The notes: a model not told the origin generated them from the letters alone. A stretch of 64,000 nucleotides of DNA from Prochilodus magdalenae (GCA_024036415.1 JAMWET010003560.1:988501-1052500); one strand, 5' to 3'; counted from the first letter of the stretch, positions 11,680-22,605 are shown. Translations and numbers: made by a program.

Positions 11680-11986
11680 TTCATTAGGTACACCACATGT
11701 TTTACCAGCTTTACTTACCATATAGGAGTATACATTTACAGTTATGTCATTTAGCTGACGCTCTTATCCCGAGCAACTTACAAGGTTAATCATATTACAG
11801 CTTGGCCAATGTAGTGTTAGGAGTCTTGCTGGTATAGCACAGCATAGACATCCAGACCAAGAATCGAACCCCAATCTCCCACGTGGAGTGGTAGCTCAAC
11901 GACAAGTGGTGTTATCCATTGCACAACACCAACCACTCATAGTGCTACAGTTACAGACTATAGTTCATCTGTTTCTACAAATACTA
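11680..11986. mobile_element. Unclassified fish repeat (left arm), split by a SINE
   Basis: 11680-11731 (CATTTCATTAGGTACACC, then 'agctttacttaccatataggag') and 11938-11986 ('gtgctacagttacagacta..tt.atctgtttctacaaatac') together form the left arm of a palindromic repeat. I recall this repeat as widespread in fish genomes. Its right arm is represented in the window at 44099-44320. The SINE at 11732-11937 interrupts it. Confidence 0.55.
11732..11937 (-). mobile_element. SINE, minus strand, nested in a fish repeat
   Basis: Read on the minus strand it has the head (GGTTGGTGTTGTGCAATGG), a box B-like GGGTTCGATTC in variant form, and the tail with AGCTAAATGAC. It sits between two pieces of the repeat described for 11680-11986. 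Confidence 0.8.
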
Positions 11987-11988
11987 TA

Positions 11989-13192
11989 CAGTGGCTTGTA
12001 AAAGTATTTATACCCCTTGAACTTTCTCACATTTTGTCACCTTACAACCACAAAACTTAAATGTATTTTATTGAGATTTTATGTGATAGACCAACTGAAA
12101 GTAGCACATAATTGTAAAGTGGAACGAATATGATGCATGGTTTTCAAAATTGTAATCAAATAAAAACCTGAAAAATGTGACATGATTAATTAATTACTAT
12201 CAGAAGTCTCTTAATTGGTTAACAGAATCCAGCTGTGTATAATATAGTCTCAGTATAAATGCACCTGTTCTGTGAAGGTTTCAGTGGTTTGTTAGAGAAC
12301 ACTAGTGAACAAACAGCATCATGAAGACAAAGGAACCCACCAGACAGGTCATAGATAATGTTGTGGACAGGTTTAAAGCAGGGTTAGGTTATAAAAATGT
12401 ATTCTAAGTTTTGAGCATCCCAAGGAGCACTGTTCAATCCATTATCCAAAAATGGAAAAAGTATTCCACAACTGCAAACCTACCAAGAGATGGCTGTTCA
12501 CCCAAACTGACAGATCGAGCAAGGAGAGCACTTGTCAGAGAAGCAGTCAATAGGCCCATGGTCACTCTAGAGGAGCTGCAGAAATCCACAGCTCAGATGG
12601 GAGAGTCTGTCCATGGGACAACTATATCGTGCACAAAATAAAGCCTGTATGGAAGAGTGGCAAGAAGAAAACCATTGTTGAAAGAAAGACATAAGAAATG
12701 TCGTTTGCAGTTTGTCACAAGCCATGTAGGGGACATAGCAAGGTGGGTGGAAGAAGGTGCTGCGGTCAGATTAGACCAAAGTTGAACTGTCTGACCTAAA
12801 TGCAAATGTGTGGTGGAAAGGTATCACTGCTCATCACCCTAAACACACCATCTCCTCAGGGAAACATGGTGGTGGCAGCATTATGCTGTGGGGATGCTTT
12901 TCTTTAGCAGGGACAAAGAAGCTGGTCAGAGTTGATAGGAAGATGGATGGAGCTAAATGTAGGGCAATCCTGAAAGAAAACCTGTTAGAGGCCGCAAAAG
13001 ACTTGAGACTGGAAAGGAGATTCCCCTTCCAGCAAGACAATGACCCTAAACATACAGAGCTACATAGGAATTGTTTAGATCAAAGAACATTCAGGTGTTA
13101 GAATGGCCCAGTCAAAGTCCTGACCTAAATCCTATTAAGCCTCTGTGGCAAAAAAAAGTTCAGGGGGGTATGAATACTTTTGCAAGCCACTG
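11989..13192 (+). mobile_element. Complete-ended Tc1-like transposon (family Tc1-D)
   Basis: Inverted termini start CAGTGGCTTG at 11989 and end CAAGCCACTG at 13192. They match over about 28 bp with two differences. Each side is flanked by TA, the Tc1/mariner target duplication. The 1,204-bp length is shorter than usual for the group (about 1.3-1.6 kb) because sequence after the SPDLNPI motif up to the right terminus is lost. It contains the transposase pseudogene described separately. Confidence 0.92.
12321..13160 (+). pseudogene. Tc1-D transposase, inactivated
   Basis: ATG at 12321 begins MKTKEPTRQVIDNVVDRFKA, the start of a Tc1 DNA-binding domain. TAA at 12405-12407 breaks it. After this, 12411-12641 keeps the second helix-turn-helix region (IPRSTVQSIIQKWKK). 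The first catalytic Asp block reads LRSD followed by a TAG stop at about 12771. 12808-13101 has GKHGGGSIMLWGCF and QQDNDPKHT, which carries the second catalytic Asp. The last block, SPDLNPIK near 13122, has Lys in place of the catalytic Glu. At least three lesions and the C-terminal loss make it non-functional. The intact enzyme would catalyse TA-targeted cut-and-paste transposition in the nucleus. Confidence 0.9.
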
Positions 13193-13770
13193 TATATGAT
13201 CATTTAATTGCCATATATTCACAGTGTATATGAGCCCTTGTAAATATACTACACTAAGGCAGGTGCATGTTGTTGAAGTTTCCCTGGTTTTCTTGCAAAG
13301 TCTGAAACATTTCTATCCAGAACATTTACAAACACGCACGCACACACACACACACTCTGAGACGAAGCGGTCGTGCAGCAGCTGCTGGATAATGTAGTAA
13401 ATTAAGCAGTGTTTGTGGAGTAAACAGTGACGAAGTGAGTGTGAGCAAGACGCTGCCTGGTTAATATGCCAGCGCAGCACAGCGGATAAATCACAACTCC
13501 GCCAGAGTAAATACGACCAGAAATGCGTGTATCCTACTGATCTAACACACTAACCCACACGATAAACACCCCTTCACTTTCTCTGCCTCCCTCTATTTCG
13601 GATCAAATCAACCTTAAAAGAGGAAATTCAGTGATTGTTTATCATTATCTATCTGAACTTCTGCATCATTCAGTCACGGACATGTAAAGAAAGTCATTCA
13701 GAGTGATTTGATGTGAAATGGTTCACTGTAGGGAAATGTAGTGAACAGTTTCTTTACGGTTGTGGTAAAA
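13193..13770. other. Unassigned sequence with short CA run
   Basis: 13329-13354 is a short CA-rich microsatellite. 13360-13560 is non-repetitive and of balanced composition. No gene recognised. Confidence 0.4.
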
Positions 13771-14094
13771 GGAAGACGTGATATCTATAATGCAAATACA
13801 GGCATTTGATTTATTAAGTTAGTTGCACCCAGAAGGAATCAACCAAGAAGAATGAAACTTGGTGGGTAGGTTTGACATCATGAGACATGCAGATTTCATG
13901 CTCGGCTGTGCATGTGACGTAAGCAAGGACAAGCCTTTTTGCTGTACCTAGGCTGAATGATGCAGGACTACTTGGACACAGACCGTTACAATGAATTCCC
14001 TTCACACCACTTCAACATCGCCAAAGACTGCAATGGTGCCAGGCTGTGGGAAGACCCAATATCTAGAATGCAAATACAGGAGTTTTATTTACTG
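13771..14094 (+). mobile_element. Tc1-A fragment (copy 3) between 46-bp direct repeats
   Basis: 13821-14055 contains the left subterminal region (AGTTGCACCCAGAAGGAATC), GGGTAGGTTTGACATCATG and the central 'caacatcgccaaagactgcaatgg' block, with most of the transposase missing. It is bracketed by similar 46-bp segments at 13771-13816 and 14049-14094 (shared TGCAAATACAGG). That is not the TA duplication expected of Tc1. Confidence 0.75.
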
Positions 14095-14240
14095 TCCCAA
14101 ACTGCCAGTGCACCTTCATGTGTCTTCAATGTCAATCAATCTAAAAAATAAGGGTTTTAGATACATGTAGATACTGCATGTGTATTTACCACTTTCCATG
14201 TCCAGTCAGGTCCATAAGTATGTGGACAGTGGCAGACGTA

Positions 14241-14765
14241 CAGGGGTTGGACAATGAAACTGAAACACCTGTCATTTTAGTGTGGGAGGTCTCATGGCTA
14301 AATTGGACCAGCCTGGTGGCCAATCTTCATTAATTGCACATTGCACCAGTAAGAGCAGAGTGTGAAGGTTCAGTTAGCAGGTAAGAGCACAGTTCTGCTC
14401 AAAATATTGCAATGCACACAACATTATGGGTGACATACCAGAGTTCAAAAGAGGACAAATTGTTGGTGCACGTCTTGCTGGTGCATCTGTGACCAAGACA
14501 GCAAGTCTTTGTGATGTATCAAGAGCCACGGTATCCAGGGGAATGTCAGCATACCACCAAGAAGGACCAACCACATCCAACAGGATTAACTGTGGACGCA
14601 ACACGAAGCTGTCTGAAAGAGATGTCTGGGTGCTAACCCGGATTGTATCCAAAAAACATAAAGCCACGGCATGATGCTGTATTGGCCGCAAAAGGAGGCC
14701 CTACACCATAGTAATTAATGATTTTTTCTAAAACCAGGTGTTTCAGTTTCATTGTCCAACCCCTG
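14241..14765 (+). mobile_element. Internally deleted Tc1-like element (Tc1-E), perfect 31-bp inverted ends
   Basis: Termini at 14241-14271 and 14735-14765 are perfect inverted repeats of 31 bp, starting CAGGGGTTGGACAATG, with TA on both sides. The 525-bp element keeps the 5' coding part of its transposase joined directly to the last few C-terminal codons (AAKGGPTP near 14685), so the catalytic domain is deleted. It lies inside Tc1-F and therefore moved later than it. Confidence 0.93.
14426..14674 (+). pseudogene. Tc1-E transposase N-terminal domain, 82 codons
   Basis: The frame starts MGDIPEFKRGQIVGARLAGA at ATG 14426. Residues about 20-46 form a helix-turn-helix of the Tc1 DNA-binding domain (VTKTASLCDVSRATVSRG). 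The region continues to residue 82 (VSKKHKATA) and stops, without any catalytic Asp. Complete enzymes of this type have about 340 residues. A truncated DNA-binding protein could in principle still bind the terminal repeats and compete with a full enzyme, but nothing shows that it is expressed. Confidence 0.8.
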
Positions 14766-15400
14766 TACACCACAATGGGGTTGAAATGAAACAACCAAGA
14801 TGCGATTGAAGTGTAGGCTTTAGATCTAGATGTTTATCAGAAATGTGGCATTACAGTCAAGGTGTGGTTTCCTCGTTATTTCATGGTCTGAAGTTTATTC
14901 CAGGTGTTAAGTGGACCTTTGGTAGCTATTCATGGGAACTCTCAACATGAGGTCCAAGGTTACAGCTGCTAGGTTAAGTGGTCCATCATTAGGCTGGAAA
15001 AAAAAATCCAAATGGCCAAATCAACAAGTCAGAACATTCTTTAAAAGAAGAAATGCACTGGCAGGCTCAGCAACAACAAAGGATCATGGAAGACCGGGGA
15101 AGACAACTAAAGCGGATGACTGCAGTATTCTTTCTGGAAAACTCCTTTATAACATCTAATCTAGAACAATCTAGAAGAGGTCGGGATATCCTTGTCAAAG
15201 TCTACAATAAAGAGACGTCTTCATGAATTACATAAATTATGTACCCTTTGATACAAACCACTGGTAACACTCAAGATCAGAAAGCCCAGATTTTGCCCAG
15301 TTCTGGAACAGGATTTTTTAGACAGATGCCACCAAGACTAACTGGTACTGTAACTGTGAAACATGGCGGAGGCTGTGTTGTGACACAGGCATATCTGACA

Positions 15401-16104
15401 TGGGGCTAGACTTAAGATGACCTACCATGTATAGAAACACATACATACAGCCCATACACCCCAGTTGTCAGTTATGTTGACTACGCCAGAATCTTTATCC
15501 TTTTAATGTCTCTGATATTGAGCCTCATGTGAATCTATGTACATAATTCGCAGCCTACAGCTCTTACTGAAGTCTTTCTTGGCCTAAAACATAAAATCAA
15601 AGCGTGTCCAGAAAGCACAGATCAATAACCGTCTCCTTCTTCACCACACACTCGTGCTTGGGCACTTTCTCTATGCTGCTGTCAGAGCCCAGACCACTCG
15701 GGCAACAATCAGGTCAGTGAACAACATGGTTGACTCTGTCTAAATGCAGACTAGTAAATTGAACACAAGACCAGATAAAACAGAAGGAGAGGAAGGAAGG
15801 CCTCTGATCTAGATGAGCTGAGTGGAGAGCTCTCACAGATACATCTAAGTATATTTGTGTTTCTTCTGATGTTTTGCCTCCTGACAGTCAGTCTGAGATG
15901 ATTTAAAGCAAATGCTTTGCACAGTTTTGCTGCTTACACCAAATATATTCAATCAAATCAATTGACTGAGCTCCTCAATCCAGTCGTCAGCCTCACTGAA
16001 TGTGTAGCCAAAAATGCAACCAACTTCTAATACTATAATTTGTAGGTATGGAAAAATACCCCACAGATTTATTGAAGTATTAAAGGAAGATTTCTTGAAA
16101 AGAA
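15401..16104. other. Unassigned sequence
   Basis: No gene or repeat family recognised between the Tc1-F remnant and the next Tc1-A copy. Confidence 0.35.
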
Positions 16105-16372
16105 GAGAATAGCTGCACACAGATGGAATCAACTGACAGTAATGAACCTTTGTGGGTAGATTTGACATTGTGTGAGACATGTGAATGATTCAAGTTTCAC
16201 GTCCTGCCATTCATTTGATTTAAACAAGGCTGGGTCTTATTACTGTACCTGACTGAGCCAACACCCATCCAGCACGCAGTGATGCCCTCCATGAATCATC
16301 CTGTTAGTGCCAGCACAATTGGCAAATGGCTGCACAACACAGGACTGCATGCACTCAGACAGCACTAAAGAC

Positions 16373-16571
16373 TGCAATGGTGTCATACCAGACTGCCCTG
16401 GATTGACTCAGAATGGCAGCAGGTCCACTTCAGAGATGAGTTCCGCTTTTGTCTTGGTGGAGACCACCATAATATGCCTATCTCCACCAGGACAAAAGCG
16501 AAACTCATTTCTGAAGAGGACCTGCTGCCATTCTGAGTCAATCCATGGCAGTCTGGTATGACACCATTGCA
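16373..16571. repeat. 91-bp-arm inverted repeat (hairpin) within Tc1-A
   Basis: Arms 16373-16463 and 16481-16571 are reverse complements with about five mismatches, separated by 17 bp. Each arm contains the transposase segment from TGCAATGGTGTCATACCAGA to the 'ttttgtc.tggtggaga' block. No other Tc1-A copy in the window has this fold-back. Confidence 0.93.
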
Positions 16572-16674
16572 GTTTTTAAAATTTCTTTGTCATATGGTGT
16601 CACTCCACCTCCACTCCTACCACAAAATCTGCAGGAAATGTTGAGAATATTCAAGCTACATGGGATGGATTATC

Positions 16675-18762
16675 AAGTCAAGTCAAGTCAAGTGGCTTTG
16701 TCATTTTAGCTCTGTACACGTACACAGTGAAATTAAATTACGTTTTTTCCACATGGAACAAAACGAGAACAAAAAACAATACAGGGCAGAACAGACTGCA
16801 GAAAGTGCAACATGCAAGTCAGCACAATAAATACAACAAATACGACTCAATTCTGAGTAGAGGTAATGAGTGTAAGGTGCATAGATATTTAACAGGTAGG
16901 TATTGGTAATAAAGTGCATAGAAATGCATAGAAATTGAACATGCTGTGACGTATATGCAGACAGCATGCATTACACATGAAACATGAAACACAGCACTAA
17001 GGTAGTAAAGTGTGGAATGTATAATAAGATAAATAGTATACAGACAGATTTAAAATGATATGGGTTGTGGGTGTGTGGGGGTGTTTAGTTCAGTCTCTGT
17101 TGTTTAAAAGTCTGACTGCTTGTTGCAGAACCGTGCAGTGACAGCACGGATGCTCCTGTACCTTCTGCCAGATGGCAGCAGTGAAAAAAGTCCATGTGAG
17201 GGGAGAGTGGGGTCCTTCACAATGCTGATGGCCTTAGTGGTGCAGCGTGTGGTGTGAATGTCTGTGACAGAGGGGAGAGAGACCCCTGTGATCTTCTCAG
17301 CTGTCCTCACTATTCACTGTAGGGTCTTGCAGTCTGAGGCATTGCAATTCCCAAACCAGGCAATGATGTAGCGGCTCAGGAAGCTCTCCACAGTCCTTCT
17401 GTAGAACATGGTGAGGATTGGAGGAAGAGGGTTGAGCTCTCCTCAGTCTATGCAGGAAGTAGAGGCGCTGCTGGGCTTTCTTGGCAATGGACAACGTGAG
17501 GTTCTCTGTGATGTGGACAGCGAGGAACTGTGTGCTCTGGACGATTTCCACAGCAGAGCCATTGATGTTCAGGGGGCTGTGGTCACCTTGCACTCTTCTG
17601 AAGTCAACAGCCATCTCTTTAGTTTTGACAACATTCAGAGACCGGTTGTTGGTTCAGCACCAGTCTGTTAGCAGCCGTACCTCCGGTCTGTATGCTGTCT
17701 CACTGTTCATGGTGGTAAGGCCCACAATTAACATATCAGCTGCGAATTTCATGATGTGGTTTGTATTTTTTTTGTAGAGTGAACAGCAGTGGGCTTAACA
17801 CACAAGCCTGGGGGGCACCCATACTCAGTGCTGTGGTACTCGAGATGTTGTTGTATATCCTGACTGATTGTGATCTATCAGTCAGAAAATCCAGGACCCA
17901 GTTACAGAGGGAGATGTTCAGGCCCAGCACGCTTAGTTTTCCAATCAGGTGCTGAGGGATGATGGTGTTGAATGCTGAACTGAAGTCTATGAACAGCATT
18001 CTGACATAGGTGTCCTTATTGTCCAGGTGGGTGAGAGCTAGGTGGTGTGTGGTGGTGATGGCATCGTCTGTAGAACGGTTGGGATGATACGCAACTGCAG
18101 TGGGTACAGAAAAGGGGGGAGCTGGCCTTTAATGTGCCTCATGACAAGCCTCTCAAAGCACTTCATGATGATAGGAGTGATTGCAACAAGATGGTAGTCG
18201 TTGAGGCAGGACACTGTGGACTTCTTTGGCACAGGGATAATGGTGGTGGTTTTGAAGCACATTCTCTGAGCACTCTGCCAGGAATGCTGTCTGGTCCAGG
18301 GGCTTTTCCTGGGTTCACACTGAGCAGAGTTTTTCTCACGTCAGCGGTGGACAAGCACAGTACCTGTTCGGTTGGAAGAGGTGTGGTCTTCCTTGCTGTT
18401 GTGCAGTTCTGTGCTTCAACCTGAACATAAAAGTTGTTTAGAACATCGGGAAGGGACGCGCTACTATCACATGTAGGGGATGGTGTTTTGTAGTTAGTGA
18501 CAGCCTGGATGCCCCGCCACACCGCATGTCTGCAGTGTCTTGAAAATGACTCTGGATTTTCTGTGCATAGGGGCGCTTTGCCTCTCTGATGGCCCGGAGA
18601 GCTTGGCTCTGGCTGTTCTGAGGCCTGCTTTATCCCCTGACTTGAACACCTTGTCACAAGTTCTCAGCAGCACGCACACCTCTGCAGTCATCCATGGTTT
18701 CTGGTTGGGGTGAGTTGTGATGACTTTAACATCGTCAATGCACTTGCTGATGAAGCCTGATG
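16675..18762 (-). mobile_element. 5'-truncated LINE of the CR1/L2/Rex1 group
   Basis: The 2,088-bp insert has its 3' end at 16675, marked by TCAAG pentamers. TATC stands on both sides (16671-16674 and 18763-18766), a short target duplication. Minus-strand frames encode parts of the ORF2 protein: an RT N-terminal region with [20 protein letters not shown], then [53 protein letters not shown] and a C-terminal VDFRRVQGDHSPLNI region. The catalytic FADD box reads FAAD (minus strand of 17735-17746), and stops and frameshifts separate the blocks. The endonuclease domain is missing. LINE enzymes copy their RNA at a nicked chromosomal target; this copy is dead. Confidence 0.9.
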
Positions 18763-19000
18763 TATCACAGGACACCATTAGGAAGCTATACAACTCCATA
18801 CCGAGACATGCATGTTGAGTTATCAAACTTAGTGACCCAATGCCATACTGAGACACACTACTTTCTATGTGTAGCTCAGTAAATATTGCCCATATCAGTC
18901 TGAATTGATCTTTATTAATTGTTCTTGGTAACCTTTGTCTTCCTTCCTAACAGCACTCTTCTTACATTGTTTGTTCTTGACAATCTGACACTTCCTTTTG

Positions 19001-19689
19001 GCAGCGCAGCCAGTGGTGGGTCCATTAAGGTTACTTCACAAATTCATGATGCCTAAAGCAAGAGTGTGATATTTAGGCTTACAGTCCATTAATTGTTTAA
19101 GCATAATCTTCCATTACTGGTTTAGTACATAAGCTGCATGACAAGCGCAAAACTGGAAATTGTGTAAATTAGATTTTTCTCAGAACCATTGCTTTAATGT
19201 AAAACCAGATCCTTGTCTTTCCCTGTTTGTCTGTATCTCTATGTCTCTCTCAGAGCAGACAGCAGCAGTGTGGCTGGCTGTGGAGCAGATGGATTCCTCC
19301 CTCTGGCAGACGCCTAGACGATCTAGCATGTAGAGAGAGAGCGAGACGGGGGAGTGGGGGCAAAAACAACCTGGGGCAGGAAAATACATTCTCAAAGGAG
19401 GAGAATGAAGCAAAAGCATCGATTGCACAGACAAGTGGAGATGGAGAAAAGGAGATGGAGGCTGAAACAATGGAGGGGATTGGGAAGGAAGGAAGGAAGA
19501 GAAAAAAGAGAGAGAGCACTATAGACAATAGGAACAGAGAGGTCACAGAGCACTCCATCACTACAGGATATCAAACTGACTCGGGAAGCAACATTATCAA
19601 AAGAGCTATGTGTCGGAAGCTTCATGAAATGGATTGCCAAGCAGCTGCACAGGCTTTGATTGAAATATGCAATGCCAAGTCTGGAGTAG
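19001..19689. other. Unassigned; purine-rich part
   Basis: 19320-19545 is strongly A/G-rich on the plus strand and creates long but meaningless open frames on both strands. No gene recognised. Confidence 0.45.
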
Positions 19690-20130
19690 TTGAATGCATG
19701 CTGCCACTGTGGACTCTGGAACGATGAATCATGCTTTGCTGTCTCGTAGTCTGATGGATGAATTTGGCTTTGGGGGTTGCCAGGAGATGTTACCAGAATG
19801 CATAGTGCCAATAGTAAAGCTTGGTGGGGGAGGAACAATGGTTTGGGGATGCCTGCTGCATCATGTAAAGATAGTTTGGACAATTATTTACTTTCAACTT
19901 TATGGCAAAGTACTGACGGCATTACTGTGCCACCGTGCACAAAGTGAGCTCCATAAAGAGCTGGATTGGTAAGTTTGGTGTGGAGGAACTCCAGGGTCCT
20001 AATGCCAACCCCAATAAATACCTTTGGGATGAATTAGAACACTGATTTCTGTCCAGCCCTAATCAGTGTCTATTATTATTGTTAGGCCTCACAAATATCC
20101 TTTTGACTTAATGGGCAGAAATTCCCCAGA
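19690..20130 (+). mobile_element. Tc1-B transposase fragment
   Basis: Plus-strand blocks match a Tc1 catalytic domain in broken frames: 'gatgaatcatgctttgctgtc...' (DES region, near 19725), GGTTGCCAGGAGATGTTACC, GGGGAGGAACAATGGTTTGG, 'cagtgcacaaag' (second Asp region already eroded), AGTTTGGTGTGGAGGAAC, 'cctttgggatgaattagaac' and CCTCACAAATATCCTTTTGA. The order is that of the family, with a deletion between the two Asp blocks. Termini are missing. Confidence 0.8.
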
Positions 20131-21315
20131 ATGTTTGGCCTCCAGCTAAATATCAGTGCTAGGGCTAGAGCCGGTGCTGGTTCCCTTCAAGAATAACAAA
20201 ATGCTAGTTCTCATGCCAGAGCTGGTGTAGGTTCCCAGGATCTATTGAACCCGTTAAGAATGCACACCCCTTTTCCACTGATTTGAGAGGCGAGCGGTTT
20301 CATACCTGGATGTGGGTGATCCTTAGCCCGGAAACAGAAGTTAGCGAATAACGCACACAAACAACATGACGGAACATGTCCTTTCCTTAGCAGACCAATG
20401 ACGAATCATAGATATATAGATAGATAGGGGGATGTAAAGAGCATGAATAAAGAGGTGGGGAGGGGCAGTGGGCTATGGTGGATCAATGAAGGGTTTGGCA
20501 AGGAGCTGAGGGACCTAAGCAGCACCCCCCACAGGCTGCAGCAAGGCCGACTGCCAGTGCCCCGGGGCCTGCAGGGGAACAGATGGAGCACCGCTGGGCA
20601 GCAGCACGCCACACTCATCCATCTGATTATTAACCTTTACTGCCTGCTGCAGAACACTGCTCACCAGCACTGCAGCCTTACCTTACCCTCATTCACCCAC
20701 AGCTTCGCTATTAATGTCACTGGGATATGCCTTTAACTGTGACTTATTACATAACTGTACAAAACTACATAACTGCATAATCAATTATTATAAGGAATTA
20801 CATGTAGCTGGGATTTAAATGATGTAGTGACAGGTTTCCAATTTCTTTCTTTTTCATAAGCACACCTTTTAAACAGGCTCCCAAAACTCTACGCCAAAAG
20901 TTCCTCCTACCTAAGAGATACATGATTAAAAGGGGCTTTAAGCCAGAAAATCTGGTTCTAGAGACGAGAGACTACTGCTGCATAAGTGTAGGTTTCCAAG
21001 TATATTTATTCCCTACCAATATTTTGGAAGGAGAATTGGAGTGAATACTAAGTCTCCAAGATGACCAATTAAGGCATGCTATCATTTGATTTGGTAAAAG
21101 TGGGGTACAGCTATCTGTAGGTCCACTTCACAATATGCATACATTGTACTGAGACGTGGAGGGTGCCGGGAGCTGATGCTAATGGTGAATTATTAGGGCT
21201 GCACTGGTAAAAGCGCAGTCATTAGATGACCTTTCCTCTACTGCCTGCACTGCACAACAGATAACATGATTTAGCCCATGCCAACGTGTTTTGCACTCTG
21301 TAGACTTTGCGTGAT
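20131..21315. other. Unassigned; possible old repeat at 20155-20400
   Basis: 20155-20400 (GGTGCTGGTTCC, 'tagttctcatgcc', 'ttgaaccc') resembles a fish DNA-transposon-derived repeat, but I cannot place it. 20440-20640 is GC-richer and non-repetitive. No gene recognised. Confidence 0.35.
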
Positions 21316-21668
21316 TAAGGTGGTAGAACTTCAGACTTCTGCATATGTTAGTACACAGGGGTGACCAGGCTATAAATACCTGCATGTGTTTGATGGAATT
21401 CATAGACTGAGAAGGTACAGTACAGCAAATGTCAGTGACTAAAATCCCAGTTTACAGGAAACTCTCCTCGGGGAAGGCATCCACCAAATCTGGCCCAACT
21501 GGACAGTTCTTTGATGCTCTGGGATCTCGATGTGGCCTCCAACCTGTGAGTTATCCAGTCCATGCCAAATCAAATCCCAGCTGTTGTTCATGCGTATGGA
21601 GGTACTACACACTATTAGGTACCTTTCAGTCACAGGTGGCTGATTTTACTGTCCAGTGAGCTTATTAT
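21316..21668 (+). mobile_element. Unclassified repeat family C, copy 2
   Basis: Contains GGCTATAAATACCTGCATGT, then 'gatggaattcatagactgagaagg' in pieces shared with 2396-2830, and AAATCTGGCCCAACTGGACA through CACACTATTAGGTACC and 'ccagtgagctta' shared with 57100-57307. This copy links the left block (copy 1) and the middle block (copy 3), so all three belong to one family. Confidence 0.6.
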
Positions 21669-21875
21669 GGAATTGTAGGGAAGCATCAGCATTAAAGTTG
21701 AAATTGTGTGGCAAATATAAGTCTACATATATGAAATCTGAAATCAGAACAAGTTGGGTCATTCCTGTCACATCTTTTGCAGTCATATGCCATTATAAGT
21801 GGTTATATATGCGCTTGGTTCCATATAAGAAGTGGTTTCACAGACATTTTGCAATGTAATATTTAGGTCCACTAC

Positions 21876-22130
21876 TCAAGTCAAGTAGTTGTATTGTCAA
21901 TACTCCAATATGTAAGACATACAGAGAATTGAAATTGCGTTACTCTTTGACCCGAGTTGCAGCACATAAACCTTTAATGATAAATAGATTACAATTAAAA
22001 CAAGAACATAAGTATACTGAATATATTAAACAGTAAACATAAAACAGACGAACACAAGACATATGATAACACAATGGGACAGTAAGACACTGAAGACAAT
22101 AAGGGCGATACACTAATTTATACCATTACG
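21876..22130 (-). mobile_element. LINE 3' tail fragment
   Basis: Begins with two TCAAG pentamers followed by 'gttgtattgtcaata' and an A-rich body with 'aaacagtaaacataaaac', the layout of the 3' end of the LINE at 16675. No reverse transcriptase part is present, so the copy is severely 5' truncated. Confidence 0.65.
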
Positions 22131-22501
22131 GTCGACTAGATGTTCTTAGTCAGCGGACTACTGTAAATTGGTTTAATATATGAAACAACAAATTTGAGCT
22201 TGATTTTTAGGCTATAGCTAAAAGCTGAACATATTTAATATTACAAAATGAGCCATTTTAATGAACTTTGGTCTCTGTGTGTTTCTAGCAAGTCCATGTA
22301 GCAAGATGCATGTTAGGAACAAGACATATACATTATGTATACACCGTAAAATGACTATGAATCAGTATGCATGTAAGGACACGCTTGGAATGGAACAATA
22401 TTCATACATGTGTATTTATGAGAAAGAATCTATTCAAACTTGGAAAGTGTGTGTGCATGAATGTGTGTCTGTATCCTCAGGCTATTCCAACTGCAGGACT
22501 A
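22131..22501. other. Unassigned sequence
   Basis: Flank of the TG tract; no gene or repeat family recognised. Confidence 0.35.
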
Positions 22502-22502
22502 T

Positions 22503-22533
<31 letters not shown>

Positions 22534-22551
22534 ATGTGCGTGTGTGTGCGC

Positions 22552-22605
<54 letters not shown>

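Larger units (their letters stand above)
14203..15400 (+). mobile_element. Tc1-like element (family Tc1-F), interrupted by Tc1-E
   Basis: The left end CAGTCAGGTCCATAAGTA at 14203 and 'caccacaatggggttgaaatg' at about 14768 are separated by the 525-bp Tc1-E element. Downstream, 14932-15159 keeps part of the transposase DNA-binding domain (QVRTFFKRRNALAGSATTKD, then a GRP-type hinge HGRPGKTT). Near 15190-15240 'caaagtctacaataaagagacgtcttcatg' matches the second helix-turn-helix recognition helix. 15280-15390 has eroded catalytic-domain pieces (gttctggaacaggat..., gtgaaacatggcggagg). The right terminus was not found. Confidence 0.75.
16105..19000 (+). mobile_element. Tc1-A element, copy 4, split by a LINE
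   Basis: The left part (16105-16674) has AGAATAGCTGCAC, GGGTAGATTTGACATTG and the transposase block around the first catalytic Asp (GAGATGAGTTCCGCTTTTGT at 16433-16452). It then folds back as a long inverted repeat (separate entry). The element resumes at 18767 with CAGGACACCATTAGGA, the 'gagaca.actact' block and TTGTTCTTGGTAACCTTTGT. Joining the sides restores the family order '...gggatggattatcacaggacacc', which proves the LINE inserted into this copy. The second catalytic Asp and the Glu region are absent. Confidence 0.88.

Noticed and set aside
19227..19727. 166-codon frame on the plus strand
   Set aside because: Runs through a purine-rich segment (Glu/Lys/Arg-rich) and into a Tc1-B fragment; no domain.
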